Below are positions 1-8,733 of a DNA stretch of 64,000 nt, one piece after another (positions within the stretch are counted from its first letter, which is position 1; each line of letters starts with the position of its first letter). The position numbers were made by a program, and so were the translations under genes. The notes under the pieces are model-generated. The model was not told where the DNA came from. It did no database searches and was given only the letters and a program-made list of their open reading frames with translations. Where the stretch lies: the NCBI RefSeq assembly GCF_028736155.1, contig NZ_CP117879.1, forward strand, positions 2,418,001 through 2,482,000, given 5' to 3'. The stretch is from Flavobacterium sp. KACC 22763. Its GTDB lineage: Bacteria > Bacteroidota > Bacteroidia > Flavobacteriales > Flavobacteriaceae.

Positions 1-1467
1 TACATAAAGCTCTCCTTGTGCATTTGTGTATTCTGCATACGTTCTTTGTGCAAAACCGCCTTCAGTCTGTCCTTCCATAACAGCATAAGATGGTTTATAA
101 GTTCCTCCTTTTACAGCATTATGCTCTAACGAAATATTTGCTGTTGCAGTAAAGTCATTTAAGAATTTAACATCAGTTTTAAAATAACCTAAAAGTCTGT
201 GTCTTTCGTTGTCAAAAGTTCTGTTGGTTAAAATCTCAACTGGATTTTGGTAAAGGTTTCCTGTTACAACACTAAAATCTCCATTTGCATCGTAAACCGG
301 AATTGTTGGGTTTAAGTTGTAAGCTCTTTCAAAAATTCTGTAATCGATTGGGTGCCATTTGTCAATGTTTGCAAATAATCCCATATCAAATTTCACTTCT
401 TTGTTATCTCCAAGAAATTGGTAAGCACTAACATTTCCGCTTAATCTCTCTAAACCAGATTTTTTAATAACACCTTCATTGTTTAAGTAAGAAAGTGAAG
501 TTCTAAAACCACTGTCTGCTTTTCCAGAATTGATGCTTAAAGTATGTGACTGAGAAATTGCTGTTTGCTCGATTGCTTTTTGCCAGTTTGTATTTGCGCC
601 ATAATCTACTGCATCAGCAATTCCGTTCTGACGAACATAACCTCTCCATTGATTTGCAGATAATAAATCTAAATTATCATTAACATATCCAACACTAGAT
701 AATCCGCTGTACACTACAGAAACTCCTTTTGTTCCAGATTTTGTTGTAATCATGATTACCCCGTTTGCTCCACGAGAACCATAAATTGCAGTTGCCGAAG
801 CATCTTTAAGAACGTCAACCGATTTAATATCTGAAGGCTGAACTACGTTAATATCAACACCTGCAATACCATCCACAACAATTAACGGACTGTTGCTAGC
901 TGTTAAAGAAGTTCCTCCACGAAGACGGATTGTAGAACCTGCCGCTGGATCTCCAGAAGGACGAATAATATTCAATCCTGCTACTTTTCCTTGTAAAACC
1001 TGTTCTGTAGAAGAAATCGTTCCTTTTACTAAATCATCTGCTCCAACTGTAGAAATTGCTCCAGTTAAATCTGATTTTTTCACTTTTCCGTAACCTACAG
1101 AAACTACCTGAACTTCAGCTAAAGTATATCCGTCATTTTGCAAACGCACCTCAAGATTAGAAGTACTTCCTGTAATTTGAACTTTTTGTGTTGTCGATCC
1201 GATAAACGAAACTTCAATTGCACCTCCTACGGCTACCTGAAGACTAAATTTACCATCAAAATCTGTTGTAGTTCCGTTTTTTGTTCCTACTTCAATGATA
1301 GCAGCTCCCGGCAATACCGTACCCGTATTGTCATAAACGGTTCCTGAGATCTGTTTTTTCGTCTGCGCGAAAGTGCTGGCAGAAAGAAAAAGCATAAAAA
1401 TCATCAATACCGCTCCTTTAGCAGTCCACATTTGATGCAGGACGCTTTTTGTATTTTTACTATTCAT
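1..1467 (-). CDS. SusC-family TonB-dependent outer-membrane receptor (N-terminal 489 codons, cut by window edge)
   Basis: This is the N-terminal half of a SusC/RagA-type receptor, which imports oligosaccharides through the outer membrane using TonB energy. The frame is open from the ATG at 1467 to base 1 with no stop, so the C-terminal barrel lies outside the window. A signal peptide (residues 1-35, ending STFAQ) is followed by a carboxypeptidase-D-regulatory-like domain (GTVYDNTGTVLPGAAIIE, about 40-115) and the TonB plug with the hallmark KDASATAIYGSRGANGVI. It lies 120 bp downstream of the DUF4961-like gene and reads in the same direction, so it is probably part of one PUL operon with the two upstream genes. 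The substrate cannot be told from this fragment. Family assignment is very secure. Confidence 0.95.
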   Translation of the reverse strand, partial: MNSKNTKSVLHQMWTAKGAVLMIFMLFLSASTFAQTKKQISGTVYDNTGTVLPGAAIIEVGTKNGTTTDFDGKFSLQVAVGGAIEVSFIGSTTQKVQITGSTSNLEVRLQNDGYTLAEVQVVSVGYGKVKKSDLTGAISTVGADDLVKGTISSTEQVLQGKVAGLNIIRPSGDPAAGSTIRLRGGTSLTASNSPLIVVDGIAGVDINVVQPSDIKSVDVLKDASATAIYGSRGANGVIMITTKSGTKGVSVVYSGLSSVGYVNDNLDLLSANQWRGYVRQNGIADAVDYGANTNWQKAIEQTAISQSHTLSINSGKADSGFRTSLSYLNNEGVIKKSGLERLSGNVSAYQFLGDNKEVKFDMGLFANIDKWHPIDYRIFERAYNLNPTIPVYDANGDFSVVTGNLYQNPVEILTNRTFDNERHRLLGYFKTDVKFLNDFTATANISLEHNAVKGGTYKPSYAVMEGQTEGGFAQRTYAEYTNAQGELYV

Positions 1468-1587
1468 ATGAAACTATTTAATTGTTTTTTATCTGTCATA
1501 TGTAATTCGCATATCAACTATTGGTTTTACGACCACCTTTTCGGTTATGCTCATTTCATTAGAATTGGTGTTTTAATTTAATAGTGA

Positions 1588-2670
1588 TTATTTATCTAAA
1601 GTTTTAAGCGGAATCGTCGTATCCGAAATCGTTTTGTCTTTATTGTCTTTTACCAAAACATGGATTTCACTTAAACCTGTAACTCCGTTTAGCTCCGAAA
1701 CTAAATTGACAAAACCTTTAATTTCTGCAGTTCCTCCAGTAAACTCACCAGAAATTGTTTTTGGTCCAGCTGTAATCGTGTAGATTAATTTGTTTACACC
1801 TGCTTCGTTATTTTTTCTTGACATTCCAAGAAAATCTTTTTGGCTGATTTGTGATGGAAAGAAAGCAAAACTTGGCGGCGGTGGCGGAACAAATTCTCCT
1901 GCGTAAATAACCTGATCGCCAGAATTTGCTGTCCAATTCTCTGCAACCATTAGAAAATTTATCTTTTCCATTACAAAATCATCTGGCGCATTGAAGTACT
2001 GTTTAGGAATAAAATCCATTTTATAAAAACCGTTACCTAAATCTTTCAATTTTGTTTTTTCTGCAATTTCTGGTTTTGCGGCTTCATACATTTGCTGAAT
2101 AGCCCAATCATTCAAACCGCCATGCATATGTACACTTGGAGTACCAGCGAATGCAGGATTAAGATTTGCATTGAACACAATACTTACCGGTTTATCGATT
2201 AATGGTTTTGTTGGATATGATCTAAATAATTCACCTGAAGTATAAAAAGATGAAAAATCAGTATAAGGCACATTGGCAACATCACTTTGTTTAGATCCAT
2301 TTTTGTTTTTTAAACGAAACCAGAATCCATCACTCTTAGCAATTTGATCTGGAGTTTTAGAAAAATAAACTGTCGGAGTTAAAGTAAAACTCCATATTCT
2401 GTTTCCTTCGTATTTCAGTTTTGCAAAGTCCGAAGAATTTTCCCAGTGTCCAGCATCTGGTTCAGATGGAGACCAGATCCAAATGTATAAATCTTCTGTT
2501 TCAGCAAATGTCGATGCCGACATATCAAAATACCAAGTAACTTGTTCATCATATTTGTAAATAACAGGAAATGATGATATTGGCCCCACAGCTCCAGCAG
2601 CTTCTTGTGCCTGAATAAAATTAGGAGCCATCAACAAGGCAAGTAAAATTGTATATATAAACTTTTTCAT
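1588..2670 (-). CDS. Secreted PUL-associated protein, DUF4961-like
   Basis: A 360-residue protein with a clear signal peptide (residues 1-21, ending FIQAQ) and no lipobox. The region with DLYIWIWSP and the paired Trp/Phe-rich segments looks like a beta-sandwich carbohydrate-binding fold, and I associate it with the DUF4961 family that occurs next to SusC genes; this comes from memory of the family, not a search. A Pro-rich stretch (VPPPPPS, near 265) links a second C-terminal domain. It lies 8 bp downstream of the DUF5004-like lipoprotein gene and upstream of a SusC gene, which suggests a role in glycan capture at the cell surface, by analogy with SusE/SusF. Binding specificity is unknown. 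Confidence 0.7.
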   Translation of the reverse strand: MKKFIYTILLALLMAPNFIQAQEAAGAVGPISSFPVIYKYDEQVTWYFDMSASTFAETEDLYIWIWSPSEPDAGHWENSSDFAKLKYEGNRIWSFTLTPTVYFSKTPDQIAKSDGFWFRLKNKNGSKQSDVANVPYTDFSSFYTSGELFRSYPTKPLIDKPVSIVFNANLNPAFAGTPSVHMHGGLNDWAIQQMYEAAKPEIAEKTKLKDLGNGFYKMDFIPKQYFNAPDDFVMEKINFLMVAENWTANSGDQVIYAGEFVPPPPPSFAFFPSQISQKDFLGMSRKNNEAGVNKLIYTITAGPKTISGEFTGGTAEIKGFVNLVSELNGVTGLSEIHVLVKDNKDKTISDTTIPLKTLDK

Positions 2671-2678
2671 ATTACTTT

Positions 2679-3200
2679 TTAATTAATAGCATTTAATTTA
2701 AACACATAAGACGTGAAAGCAACACCGCCAGAAGAATGCACCAATTGAATCTGCATTTCTTTGTTTTTACCTGGAACTGAAGCCAGTATCAATTCATCTG
2801 TTTTTTGCGTTCTTTGCGCATCGCTGTACAAGTAGATTTTTGTTCCAATACCGTTGGTCTGCTGAAAATCTGAACTTAATGCCCAATATCCTTTAGGAGC
2901 AAATAACGGAGGGACATCTCCAGTTACTTCATAACTTGTTGGATTGTTCTTTTCATCTACGTTAAATTTGATTTTAAAATCTTCGTAGTTAAAGTAAGTA
3001 CTCAAGTTTTCTTCGTTCGGTTCGATATTATTTGCTTTCGCAACTTCATCAACCATTTTCAGATTTGTTAATCCCCAATTTCCGTTTACTTTTTCATAAA
3101 GGGTAATCGGTTCTACGTAGCTTCCGTCATCTGTGTTATCGCATCCGATTGCAAAAAAACACATCATAAAAGCTAGCCAATAAAGACTTTTACATTTCAT
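2679..3200 (-). CDS. PUL-associated lipoprotein, DUF5004-like
   Basis: A 173-residue lipoprotein. The signal peptide ends in a lipobox (AIGC, Cys20) followed at once by acidic residues (DNTDD), the kind of signal that sends Bacteroidota lipoproteins to the cell surface. The body (NGNWGLTNLKMVD..., then a repeating strand pattern) fits the lipocalin-like DUF5004 family, members of which accompany SusC genes. It is the first gene of the leftward PUL operon, and its start codon faces the divergent DUF6377-type regulator across a 483-bp gap. I infer that it is an accessory glycan-binding or assembly lipoprotein. The exact function is not known. Confidence 0.7.
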   Translation of the reverse strand: MKCKSLYWLAFMMCFFAIGCDNTDDGSYVEPITLYEKVNGNWGLTNLKMVDEVAKANNIEPNEENLSTYFNYEDFKIKFNVDEKNNPTSYEVTGDVPPLFAPKGYWALSSDFQQTNGIGTKIYLYSDAQRTQKTDELILASVPGKNKEMQIQLVHSSGGVAFTSYVFKLNAIN

Positions 3201-3683
3201 AAATTTTTGGTTTTTGTTAGTTTGTTATCCCCTTCAAAAGGATACAGCGAAACTAGCCGTTAAATAAATCCTAAAAAAAAAATCTGAGAAAAATCAAGAT
3301 GAAATTCAAACAATAAAAAACACAACGAACTAATTACCAATTACTTATAATTTTACATCTAAGTAAAAAATCAAGATGCTGTTGAGATAAAAACAGGCGA
3401 TTTTTATATGGTAAAAATGACAATATGAAAAATAATGAGCATATTTTTTTCACTATGCATATATATAACTAGTTTTTATTGTATAATTGCAAATAAATTA
3501 CCTGTTTTTAACATTTACAGCTTATTTTCACTCCGAAAATCCCCTTTAAAGGCTATGTTATTAAACATTTTACAAGATTCTTGAAAAACAGGTTTAGCTT
3601 AATCTCAAACTTATTCTTAATTTTAAAACGAATTAACTAACTATATCTATCAACCAACCTTTTCCCTAAACCAAAACAAAATC
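3201..3683. promoter_or_regulatory. Divergent intergenic region between PUL operon and its regulator
   Basis: This 483-bp AT-rich gap separates the leftward PUL operon from the rightward DUF6377-type regulator, so it should hold both promoters. I found no clean TAnnTTTG element with a correctly spaced upstream TTTG for either direction. I see no coding potential, RNA gene or strong hairpin here. Confidence 0.5.
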
Positions 3684-5282
3684 ATGCAAAGAATATTGAT
3701 GCTGCTTTTCTTCTTGGGCGGTTTTTCTCTTACTGCGAAAGAGACAAATCCTTATTTGGAAGAATTAGATCAGGTACTCTTAAAGAAAGAGATTTACCTG
3801 AAACAGAAATATCGAAAAATTGAAGCTTTAAAGAAAAATGTATCGAAGTTTACCCTTAGTCAGAATAATGAAGAACTGTACAACTGTTATATGTCTTTGT
3901 TTGATGAATACAAATCTTTTAAATACGACTCGGCTTATTATTATTTGGAACAATCCAAAATCAAGGCAAAAATTTTAAAAGATCCGAAGTATTTATCTAA
4001 AAGCCGAATCAAAGAAGGTTTTGTGCTTCTATCTTCTGGACTTTTTAAAGAAGCGATTGATACTTTAAATGTTATTGATGATACCAAACTGGATCTCAAA
4101 AACAAATTTGAGTATTACAACATCAAAGCCCGTGCTTATTATGATTTAGCCGATTACAACCGTGATCAGCGTTTTAATATTCATTATGTACAGCAGGGAA
4201 ATCATTTCTTAAAGAAAGCTTTAGAATTAATCGGAACCAATACCAATGAGTATTGGGCAGCAGAAAGTTTAAAGCGCCTGAAACAGCAAGACTGGCGAGG
4301 TGCCGAATTTGCTTTCAGCTACTGGATAAACAACTATAATCTGCCTCCGGATTACTACGGAATTGCTACATCAAGTCTCGGCTATATTTATTCTGAAAGA
4401 GGTTATACCAAAAAAGCCATTCAGTATCTGGCTCTTGCTGCCATTGCAGATGTTAAAAATGCGACGAAAGAAACTGTTGCACTTCGAAATTTAGCCAATG
4501 AACTTTTTAAAATGGGCTATTTGGATAAAGCAAACGAATACATCAATATCGCAATGGATGATGCTACTTTTTATAATGCCAGACACCGAAAAATTGAGAT
4601 TTCATCGATTTTGCCCATTATTGAAAAAGCACAGCTTAATAATGTAAAAGATAAGAATGATAAACTCGAGAAGATTATTATTCTCTTGACGATCTTAACG
4701 GTTATTATTTTTGTTTTTCTTGGCATCATTTTCAAACAATTAAAAGAGAAAAATAAAGCGAGAAAAATCATGGCCGATTCTTATTTGCAATTGCAGGAAA
4801 TGAATGTGAGCTTAAGTGAAGCTAATGCCATTAAAGAAGAATATATTACCTATTTTATCAAAGCAACTTCGGCTTTCATTAATAAAATAGACCATATTCA
4901 GAAAAGTACGTTGCATAAAATCATTACCAAAAAAACCGATGAAGTTATTGCGAGTTTAAAACGCTATAATGTAAAAGAAGAACGTGAAAATCTGTTTCAT
5001 CAGTTTGACGAAATCTTCTTGAAATTGTTCCCAACATTCGTAACCGATTTCAATAAATTGTTTCCAAACGATCATAAATGCATTGTCAAAAAAGGTGAAC
5101 TTTTAAATACCGAATTGCGAATTTTTGCCTTGTACAGATTAGGAATTCAAGACAGCAGCCAAATGGCAGAATTTCTGGAACTTTCTGTAGCTACAATCTA
5201 TACATACAAAACCAGAATTAAAAGCAAATCTGATTTTAAAGATACTTTTGAACAGAAGATTATGGAGATAAAGACAATTTAA
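3684..5282 (+). CDS. Membrane-anchored TPR regulator with C-terminal HTH, DUF6377-type
   Basis: A 532-residue protein with a signal peptide (residues 1-18), a helical TPR-like region of about 300 residues (for example the [18 protein letters not shown] repeat unit), one transmembrane helix (about residues 331-352, rich in I/L/V/F), a short coiled-coil stretch and a cytoplasmic C-terminal helix-turn-helix containing [20 protein letters not shown]. This is the architecture of DUF6377/SusR-like regulators of Bacteroidota, in which a periplasmic sensor drives a LuxR-like DNA-binding domain without a kinase. It is divergent from the DUF5004/DUF4961/SusC operon and is the obvious candidate to control it. 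The ligand is unknown. A short interspersed repeat begins directly after the stop codon. Confidence 0.85.
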   Translation: MQRILMLLFFLGGFSLTAKETNPYLEELDQVLLKKEIYLKQKYRKIEALKKNVSKFTLSQNNEELYNCYMSLFDEYKSFKYDSAYYYLEQSKIKAKILKDPKYLSKSRIKEGFVLLSSGLFKEAIDTLNVIDDTKLDLKNKFEYYNIKARAYYDLADYNRDQRFNIHYVQQGNHFLKKALELIGTNTNEYWAAESLKRLKQQDWRGAEFAFSYWINNYNLPPDYYGIATSSLGYIYSERGYTKKAIQYLALAAIADVKNATKETVALRNLANELFKMGYLDKANEYINIAMDDATFYNARHRKIEISSILPIIEKAQLNNVKDKNDKLEKIIILLTILTVIIFVFLGIIFKQLKEKNKARKIMADSYLQLQEMNVSLSEANAIKEEYITYFIKATSAFINKIDHIQKSTLHKIITKKTDEVIASLKRYNVKEERENLFHQFDEIFLKLFPTFVTDFNKLFPNDHKCIVKKGELLNTELRIFALYRLGIQDSSQMAEFLELSVATIYTYKTRIKSKSDFKDTFEQKIMEIKTI

Positions 5283-5315
5283 GTTGCTAAGGTTCTGAGA
5301 TGCTAAGATTCTAAG
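5283..5315 (+). repeat. Short interspersed repeat, family A (copy 1)
   Basis: The segment beginning GTTGCTAAGGTTCTGAGATG follows the regulator's stop codon directly. A diverged copy in the opposite orientation lies at 11517-11542, also directly after a gene's stop codon. It is itself built of tandem CTAAG/TTCTAAG units. Confidence 0.7.
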
Positions 5316-5325
5316 TTTTTTTTTA

Positions 5326-5449
5326 GCCACGACTCGAGCGATAGCGACTGGCGAAGCAATTCACGAATTTTTGTTTAAAATGATACGTGAAATTTATGCG
5401 TAATAATTACACGAATAGATAATAAAAAAATAATTCGAGAATTCGTGGC
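5326..5449. repeat. Inverted-repeat intergenic element, GCCACGA...TCGTGGC family (copy 1)
   Basis: The outer ends are complementary (GCCACGA at 5326, TCGTGGC ending at 5449) and the interior carries several CACGAATT/AATTCGTG words. A related, shorter element with the same ends is at 13395-13484. It fills the gap between the regulator and the hydroxylase gene. It could fold into a long imperfect hairpin and may act as a bidirectional terminator. Confidence 0.65.
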
Positions 5450-5458
5450 AGAAAAAAA

Positions 5459-6682
5459 TTATTCAGCAGACTCCAACTGCAAAATGGTACTCTGATAAAT
5501 CTTGCTCAATGAAAACAGTTGCTCAGCAAAAATCATAACAGCAATTGGAACGAAGAAAAATGCAATTAAATCTTCTTCATATAGAAAATATGTTGAAATC
5601 ATGGCTAAACGGGTATATTCGAGATAATAAATCCATTTTCGCTGTTCTAGCAAAGCACCACAGTTTATTAAAGTTATAATAACTAGCGAAAGCACAAATA
5701 TTTTATCGTAGCTTTCTAAATAATCAAAATAATAGGTAAAAATGGTTAAAATAAACGTACAAAACCCTAATTGAATATAAAGGTAATTCTTAAACCGAAG
5801 TCGTTGGTTTGGAGCTGTTTTATCTTGCAGAAAACGTTTTTCGAGAATTGGGCGAATATCTTGATCCATATCGGCTGGACTTCCGAAGATAGCATTCCAT
5901 CTGGCTTTGAATCCACTGGAGCGTTTCCATAATTCGTAAATTTCGAAGTAATAATGAAAATGTTGCCATAAGAAACTGTAGCTTTTCAAAGGATGGGTCA
6001 AACCGTATTTTGGTTTTTCTTCTTCGGTTTGGAAAGTCCCGAAAAGGCGATCCCAAAAAGTAAACATATCGCCGTAATTTTTATCGAGATATTTTTCGTC
6101 AGAAGCATGATGCACTCCATGAACAGAAGGTGTTACAAAAACATATTCCAACCATTTTATCTTTCCGATAAGCTGTGTATGTGTAAAGAAAGAATAAGCG
6201 CCATGAACAATAAGCATTGTAATGACCATACTTGGATGAAAACCAATTAAAGGCAAAACACACCAAAATCCTGTTCTAATAATAGCTTGAAAGGTCGTAA
6301 TTCTAGCCGCAGCCGTAAAATTAAACTCTTCGCTATGATGATGCACAATATGCGCAGCCCAGAAAAAATTGACTTCGTGTCCTAATCGATGATACCAATA
6401 CCAGACAAAATCGGTTGCAAGAATCAGTGCAAACCAAACTAAGGCATTACTCGGAATCTCAAATATTCTATAATCGTCATAAATCAAATAATACAGCTGA
6501 TAAAAACTGGCCGCAACAAATAGGTTAATCAAGCGCTCTGCAATTCCGATCGAGATATTAGAAACGGAACTTTCGTAATTAAAAATTTCAGGCTTTTTTC
6601 TGCGTTGAGCAAGCTTATATTCTAAAAACAAAAAAAGAAAAAAGGCTGGCATAGCAAATGCTAGAAAATTGATGTTTTTCAT
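5459..6682 (-). CDS. Fatty acid hydroxylase / sterol desaturase superfamily membrane protein
   Basis: A 407-residue integral membrane protein carrying the histidine clusters that bind the di-iron centre of this superfamily: HRLGH (about residue 118), HIVHHH (about 131), and HGVHHASD (about 190), with further TM segments on both sides. Hydrophobic segments start near residue 5 and fill the last 100 residues. Members hydroxylate or desaturate lipids, sterols or carotenoids using O2. The substrate here cannot be deduced, and many bacterial members modify fatty acids or act on alkylglycerols. It is monocistronic by appearance: it has its own gap upstream and a repeat element downstream. The family call is secure and the reaction is open. 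Confidence 0.9.
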   Translation of the reverse strand: MKNINFLAFAMPAFFLFLFLEYKLAQRRKKPEIFNYESSVSNISIGIAERLINLFVAASFYQLYYLIYDDYRIFEIPSNALVWFALILATDFVWYWYHRLGHEVNFFWAAHIVHHHSEEFNFTAAARITTFQAIIRTGFWCVLPLIGFHPSMVITMLIVHGAYSFFTHTQLIGKIKWLEYVFVTPSVHGVHHASDEKYLDKNYGDMFTFWDRLFGTFQTEEEKPKYGLTHPLKSYSFLWQHFHYYFEIYELWKRSSGFKARWNAIFGSPADMDQDIRPILEKRFLQDKTAPNQRLRFKNYLYIQLGFCTFILTIFTYYFDYLESYDKIFVLSLVIITLINCGALLEQRKWIYYLEYTRLAMISTYFLYEEDLIAFFFVPIAVMIFAEQLFSLSKIYQSTILQLESAE

Positions 6683-6734
6683 TTAATATGATACTTTTCG
6701 ATTCTAAAAATTATGTATTAAGTAATTTAATTAT

Positions 6735-6886
6735 AACACATAGAAACATAGATTTTTATTGTTTCTGTCCTACTTGAGATTACAAAAAAAGCAAGCTTTA
6801 ACACATAGCTATGTGTATTAAAATTAGTGAAACGTCTTTTTCCAGACTTGCAATCCCGATAGCCATCGGGAATGTTTCTATGTGTT
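6735..6886. repeat. MITE-like inverted-repeat element (copy 1)
   Basis: About 150 bp beginning AACACATAGAAACATAG and ending in the near-complement TGTTTCTATGTGTT. An internal CACATAGCTATGTG palindrome lies near the middle. Copy 2 (9704-9836) shares both ends, the internal palindrome, and the words GATTACAAAAAAAGC and AAATTAGTGAAACG in the same order. Copy 1 has an extra ATCCCGATAGCCATCGGGAA insertion-like hairpin near its right end. There is no coding capacity. It sits in the 318-bp gap between gdh and the hydroxylase gene, which holds nothing else I can name. Confidence 0.8.
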
Positions 6887-7000
6887 TAAAATTTTCTTCT
6901 CTTTTAATAAATCAAACGAAAAAGACATTTCCATCAATTACGTTTTTAGCAGACAAAAAACGCAATCAACGAAAATGATCTTTTACGAAGTAAACCTGAT

Positions 7001-8287
7001 TTAATTCTGCTTAAACAAAGGAGCTTCCAGCGCCACTTCTTTAACCGATTGTGTTTCGGCTACTTTTTTCAAAGCAATAATATAAGCAGCAATGCGAGGC
7101 GTTACGTTGTGTTTTACTGCCACTCTAAAAACAGTTTCAAAACCTTTCTCTAAAATATCCTCCAGACGCTTATTAATCTGGCTGATTCTCCAAGACTCCA
7201 AAAGCGAATTCTGAAGCCATTCGAAATAAGAAACGGTAACACCGCCTGCATTGGCCAAAATATCAGGAACAACTAATATGTTTTTATCATGCAAAATCTG
7301 ATCTGCATCTGAAGCAACTGGCCCATTGGCGCCTTCAATAATAATTCTGGCTTGAATATCTCCAGCATTTTTCTGCGTAATAACATCTTCTTTTGCAGCC
7401 GGAATCAAAACATCAACATCTAAAAGCAATAAATCTTCATGTTTTATCGCAACCGAATTCGGATAACCTTTTATAGTTTTATTATTCAAATTGTAATACA
7501 AAATAAGTTCTGGAATATTAATCCCGTTCGGATTGTAAAATGCTTCCGAAACATCGCTTACCGCTACAATTTTTACTCCTTTTTCATGCAGAAATAAGGC
7601 AGAATGCAATCCAACATTTCCAAATCCCTGGATCGCTGCAGTAGCTCTTGCAGGTCTGATTTTTAATTTTTCAAGTGCCAAAAGCGTAATAATGCTTACT
7701 CCTCTTCCAGTAGCTTCTACTCTGCCTAGAGATCCTCCAGAATGCAAGTGTTTTCCTGTAACAACCGCATGAATTGGTCTTCCGTGCAGTATTGAAAACT
7801 CATCCATTAGCCATCCCATTTCGTCTGGACCCGTCCCCATATCTGGTGCTGGGACATCTTTTTCTGGTCCGAAAATATCAGACAAAGCTTTGGTATAAGC
7901 TCTCGTAATTTTTTCTAATTCAGTTTTAGAATGATTTCTCGGATCGCAAATAATGCCGCCTTTTGCTCCACCAAAAGGAATTCCAGTTACAGCAGATTTC
8001 CAGGTCATCCAGGCGGCAAGTGCTTTTACTTCATCCAAATTTACAGCCGTATCATAGCGAATTCCTCCTTTTGAAGGCCCTAAAGCCGTGTTGTGAATTA
8101 CGCGATATCCTTCAAAGTTTTGAACGTTTCCATTATCTAAAGTAATAGAAAAATTCACTGTAATTTGTTTTTCTGGGCGCTGTAGTTTTTGTTTAATTGA
8201 ATCATCTAAATTCAAAATATCTGCAGCGATATTAAAGCGATCAATCATCGATTGAAACGGATTATGTTTTATAATTTCTGAGCTCAT
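7001..8287 (-). CDS. gdhA: Glutamate dehydrogenase (Glu/Leu/Phe/Val dehydrogenase family)
   Basis: This enzyme catalyses the reversible NAD(P)-dependent oxidative deamination of glutamate to 2-oxoglutarate and ammonia in the cytoplasm. The sequence has the substrate-binding GGAKGGI motif with catalytic Lys, the conserved APDMGTGPDEMGW block, and a Rossmann GFGNVG nucleotide-binding motif. I place the start at the ATG at 8287 (protein MSSEIIKHNPF..., 428 aa), because this gives the usual family length; an upstream in-frame ATG at 8329 would add 14 residues of no known homology. Upstream lies a leader with a short Cys/Met-rich ORF and an intrinsic terminator (8457-8635), so expression may be attenuated. 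NAD versus NADP preference is not evident. Confidence 0.93.
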   Translation of the reverse strand: MSSEIIKHNPFQSMIDRFNIAADILNLDDSIKQKLQRPEKQITVNFSITLDNGNVQNFEGYRVIHNTALGPSKGGIRYDTAVNLDEVKALAAWMTWKSAVTGIPFGGAKGGIICDPRNHSKTELEKITRAYTKALSDIFGPEKDVPAPDMGTGPDEMGWLMDEFSILHGRPIHAVVTGKHLHSGGSLGRVEATGRGVSIITLLALEKLKIRPARATAAIQGFGNVGLHSALFLHEKGVKIVAVSDVSEAFYNPNGINIPELILYYNLNNKTIKGYPNSVAIKHEDLLLLDVDVLIPAAKEDVITQKNAGDIQARIIIEGANGPVASDADQILHDKNILVVPDILANAGGVTVSYFEWLQNSLLESWRISQINKRLEDILEKGFETVFRVAVKHNVTPRIAAYIIALKKVAETQSVKEVALEAPLFKQN

Positions 8288-8350
8288 ACTATATAGTTTT
8301 AGGTTTGGGTTATTTTTTATGTTTATCAATCTTCTCTCTGAAGATCATGT

Positions 8351-8455
8351 CTATTTTATGCTGTCCATTAGCTGCAACACGGAATCTTTATTAGGCAGCG
8401 GCGCATCAAAATTTTCATATTTCTGTTGGTTCTCATATCGTGATTTTTTAACGAT
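8351..8455 (-). other. 34-codon open stretch between attenuator and gdhA, possible gene remnant
   Basis: The frame running from 8455 to a TAG at 8351 reads as plausible protein (..KYENFDAPLPNKDSVLQLM..) but has no ATG, GTG or TTG at its beginning. It begins right behind the terminator's T-tract. It may be the eroded 3' end of a gene that the leader once controlled, or chance. There is no recognised homology. Confidence 0.35.
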
Positions 8456-8456
8456 T

Positions 8457-8490
8457 CAAAAAAAAGCCTTTCATGGTGCAATGAAAGGCT
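8457..8490 (-). terminator. Intrinsic terminator / attenuator in the gdhA leader
   Basis: A 10-bp perfect stem (AGCCTTTCAT paired with ATGAAAGGCT, 8481-8490 with 8465-8474) closes a 6-base loop and is followed on the minus strand by seven or more Ts. It lies upstream of gdhA, between a predicted promoter and the gene, 31 bases after the leader ORF stop. It would end transcription before gdhA unless it is overridden. Confidence 0.8.
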
Positions 8491-8521
8491 AAAAAAAAAT
8501 AACTAACAAGTACTTTCTCTA

Positions 8522-8611
8522 TTAACGCCATTTCAAAACGTGATTCATCATACAGCACATCGCAAAGCTGCATGGAAAAGACGTTCTTATATTTTGACTA
8601 TAGTTTTTCAT
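8522..8611 (-). CDS. Candidate Cys/Met-rich leader peptide (29 aa) upstream of gdhA
   Basis: A short ORF starts at ATG 8611, about 10 bases from the expected transcription start, and ends at TAA 8522. The peptide begins MKNYSQNIRTS and contains a run AMCCMM (residues 17-22, three Cys and four Met in the whole peptide), then ends HVLKWR. Its stop is 31 bases from the start of an intrinsic terminator. The layout (promoter, tiny ORF with clustered rare residues, terminator, structural gene) is that of a translation-coupled attenuator such as trpL or hisL. The sensed amino acid would be Cys or Met, which is unexpected for gdhA. I did not find a clear anti-terminator pairing. There is no protein-level evidence. 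Confidence 0.5.
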   Translation of the reverse strand: MKNYSQNIRTSFPCSFAMCCMMNHVLKWR

Positions 8612-8627
8612 TGTTGAGACAAAGCTA

Positions 8628-8635
8628 CAAAAATA
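8628..8635 (-). promoter_or_regulatory. Predicted -7 element for the gdhA leader transcript
   Basis: On the minus strand it reads TATTTTTG, a full match to the Bacteroidota TAnnTTTG consensus, 16 bases upstream of the leader ORF start. No matching -33 TTTG is obvious. Confidence 0.5.
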
Positions 8636-8733
8636 TATTTATAAATTCTATAGAATTAGTAGAGTTAATTTTAAATATTTTCTGTTCGCTTACAAAAACA
8701 ACTGTAAACTAAAGGGTTATGAACTAAAAAAAA

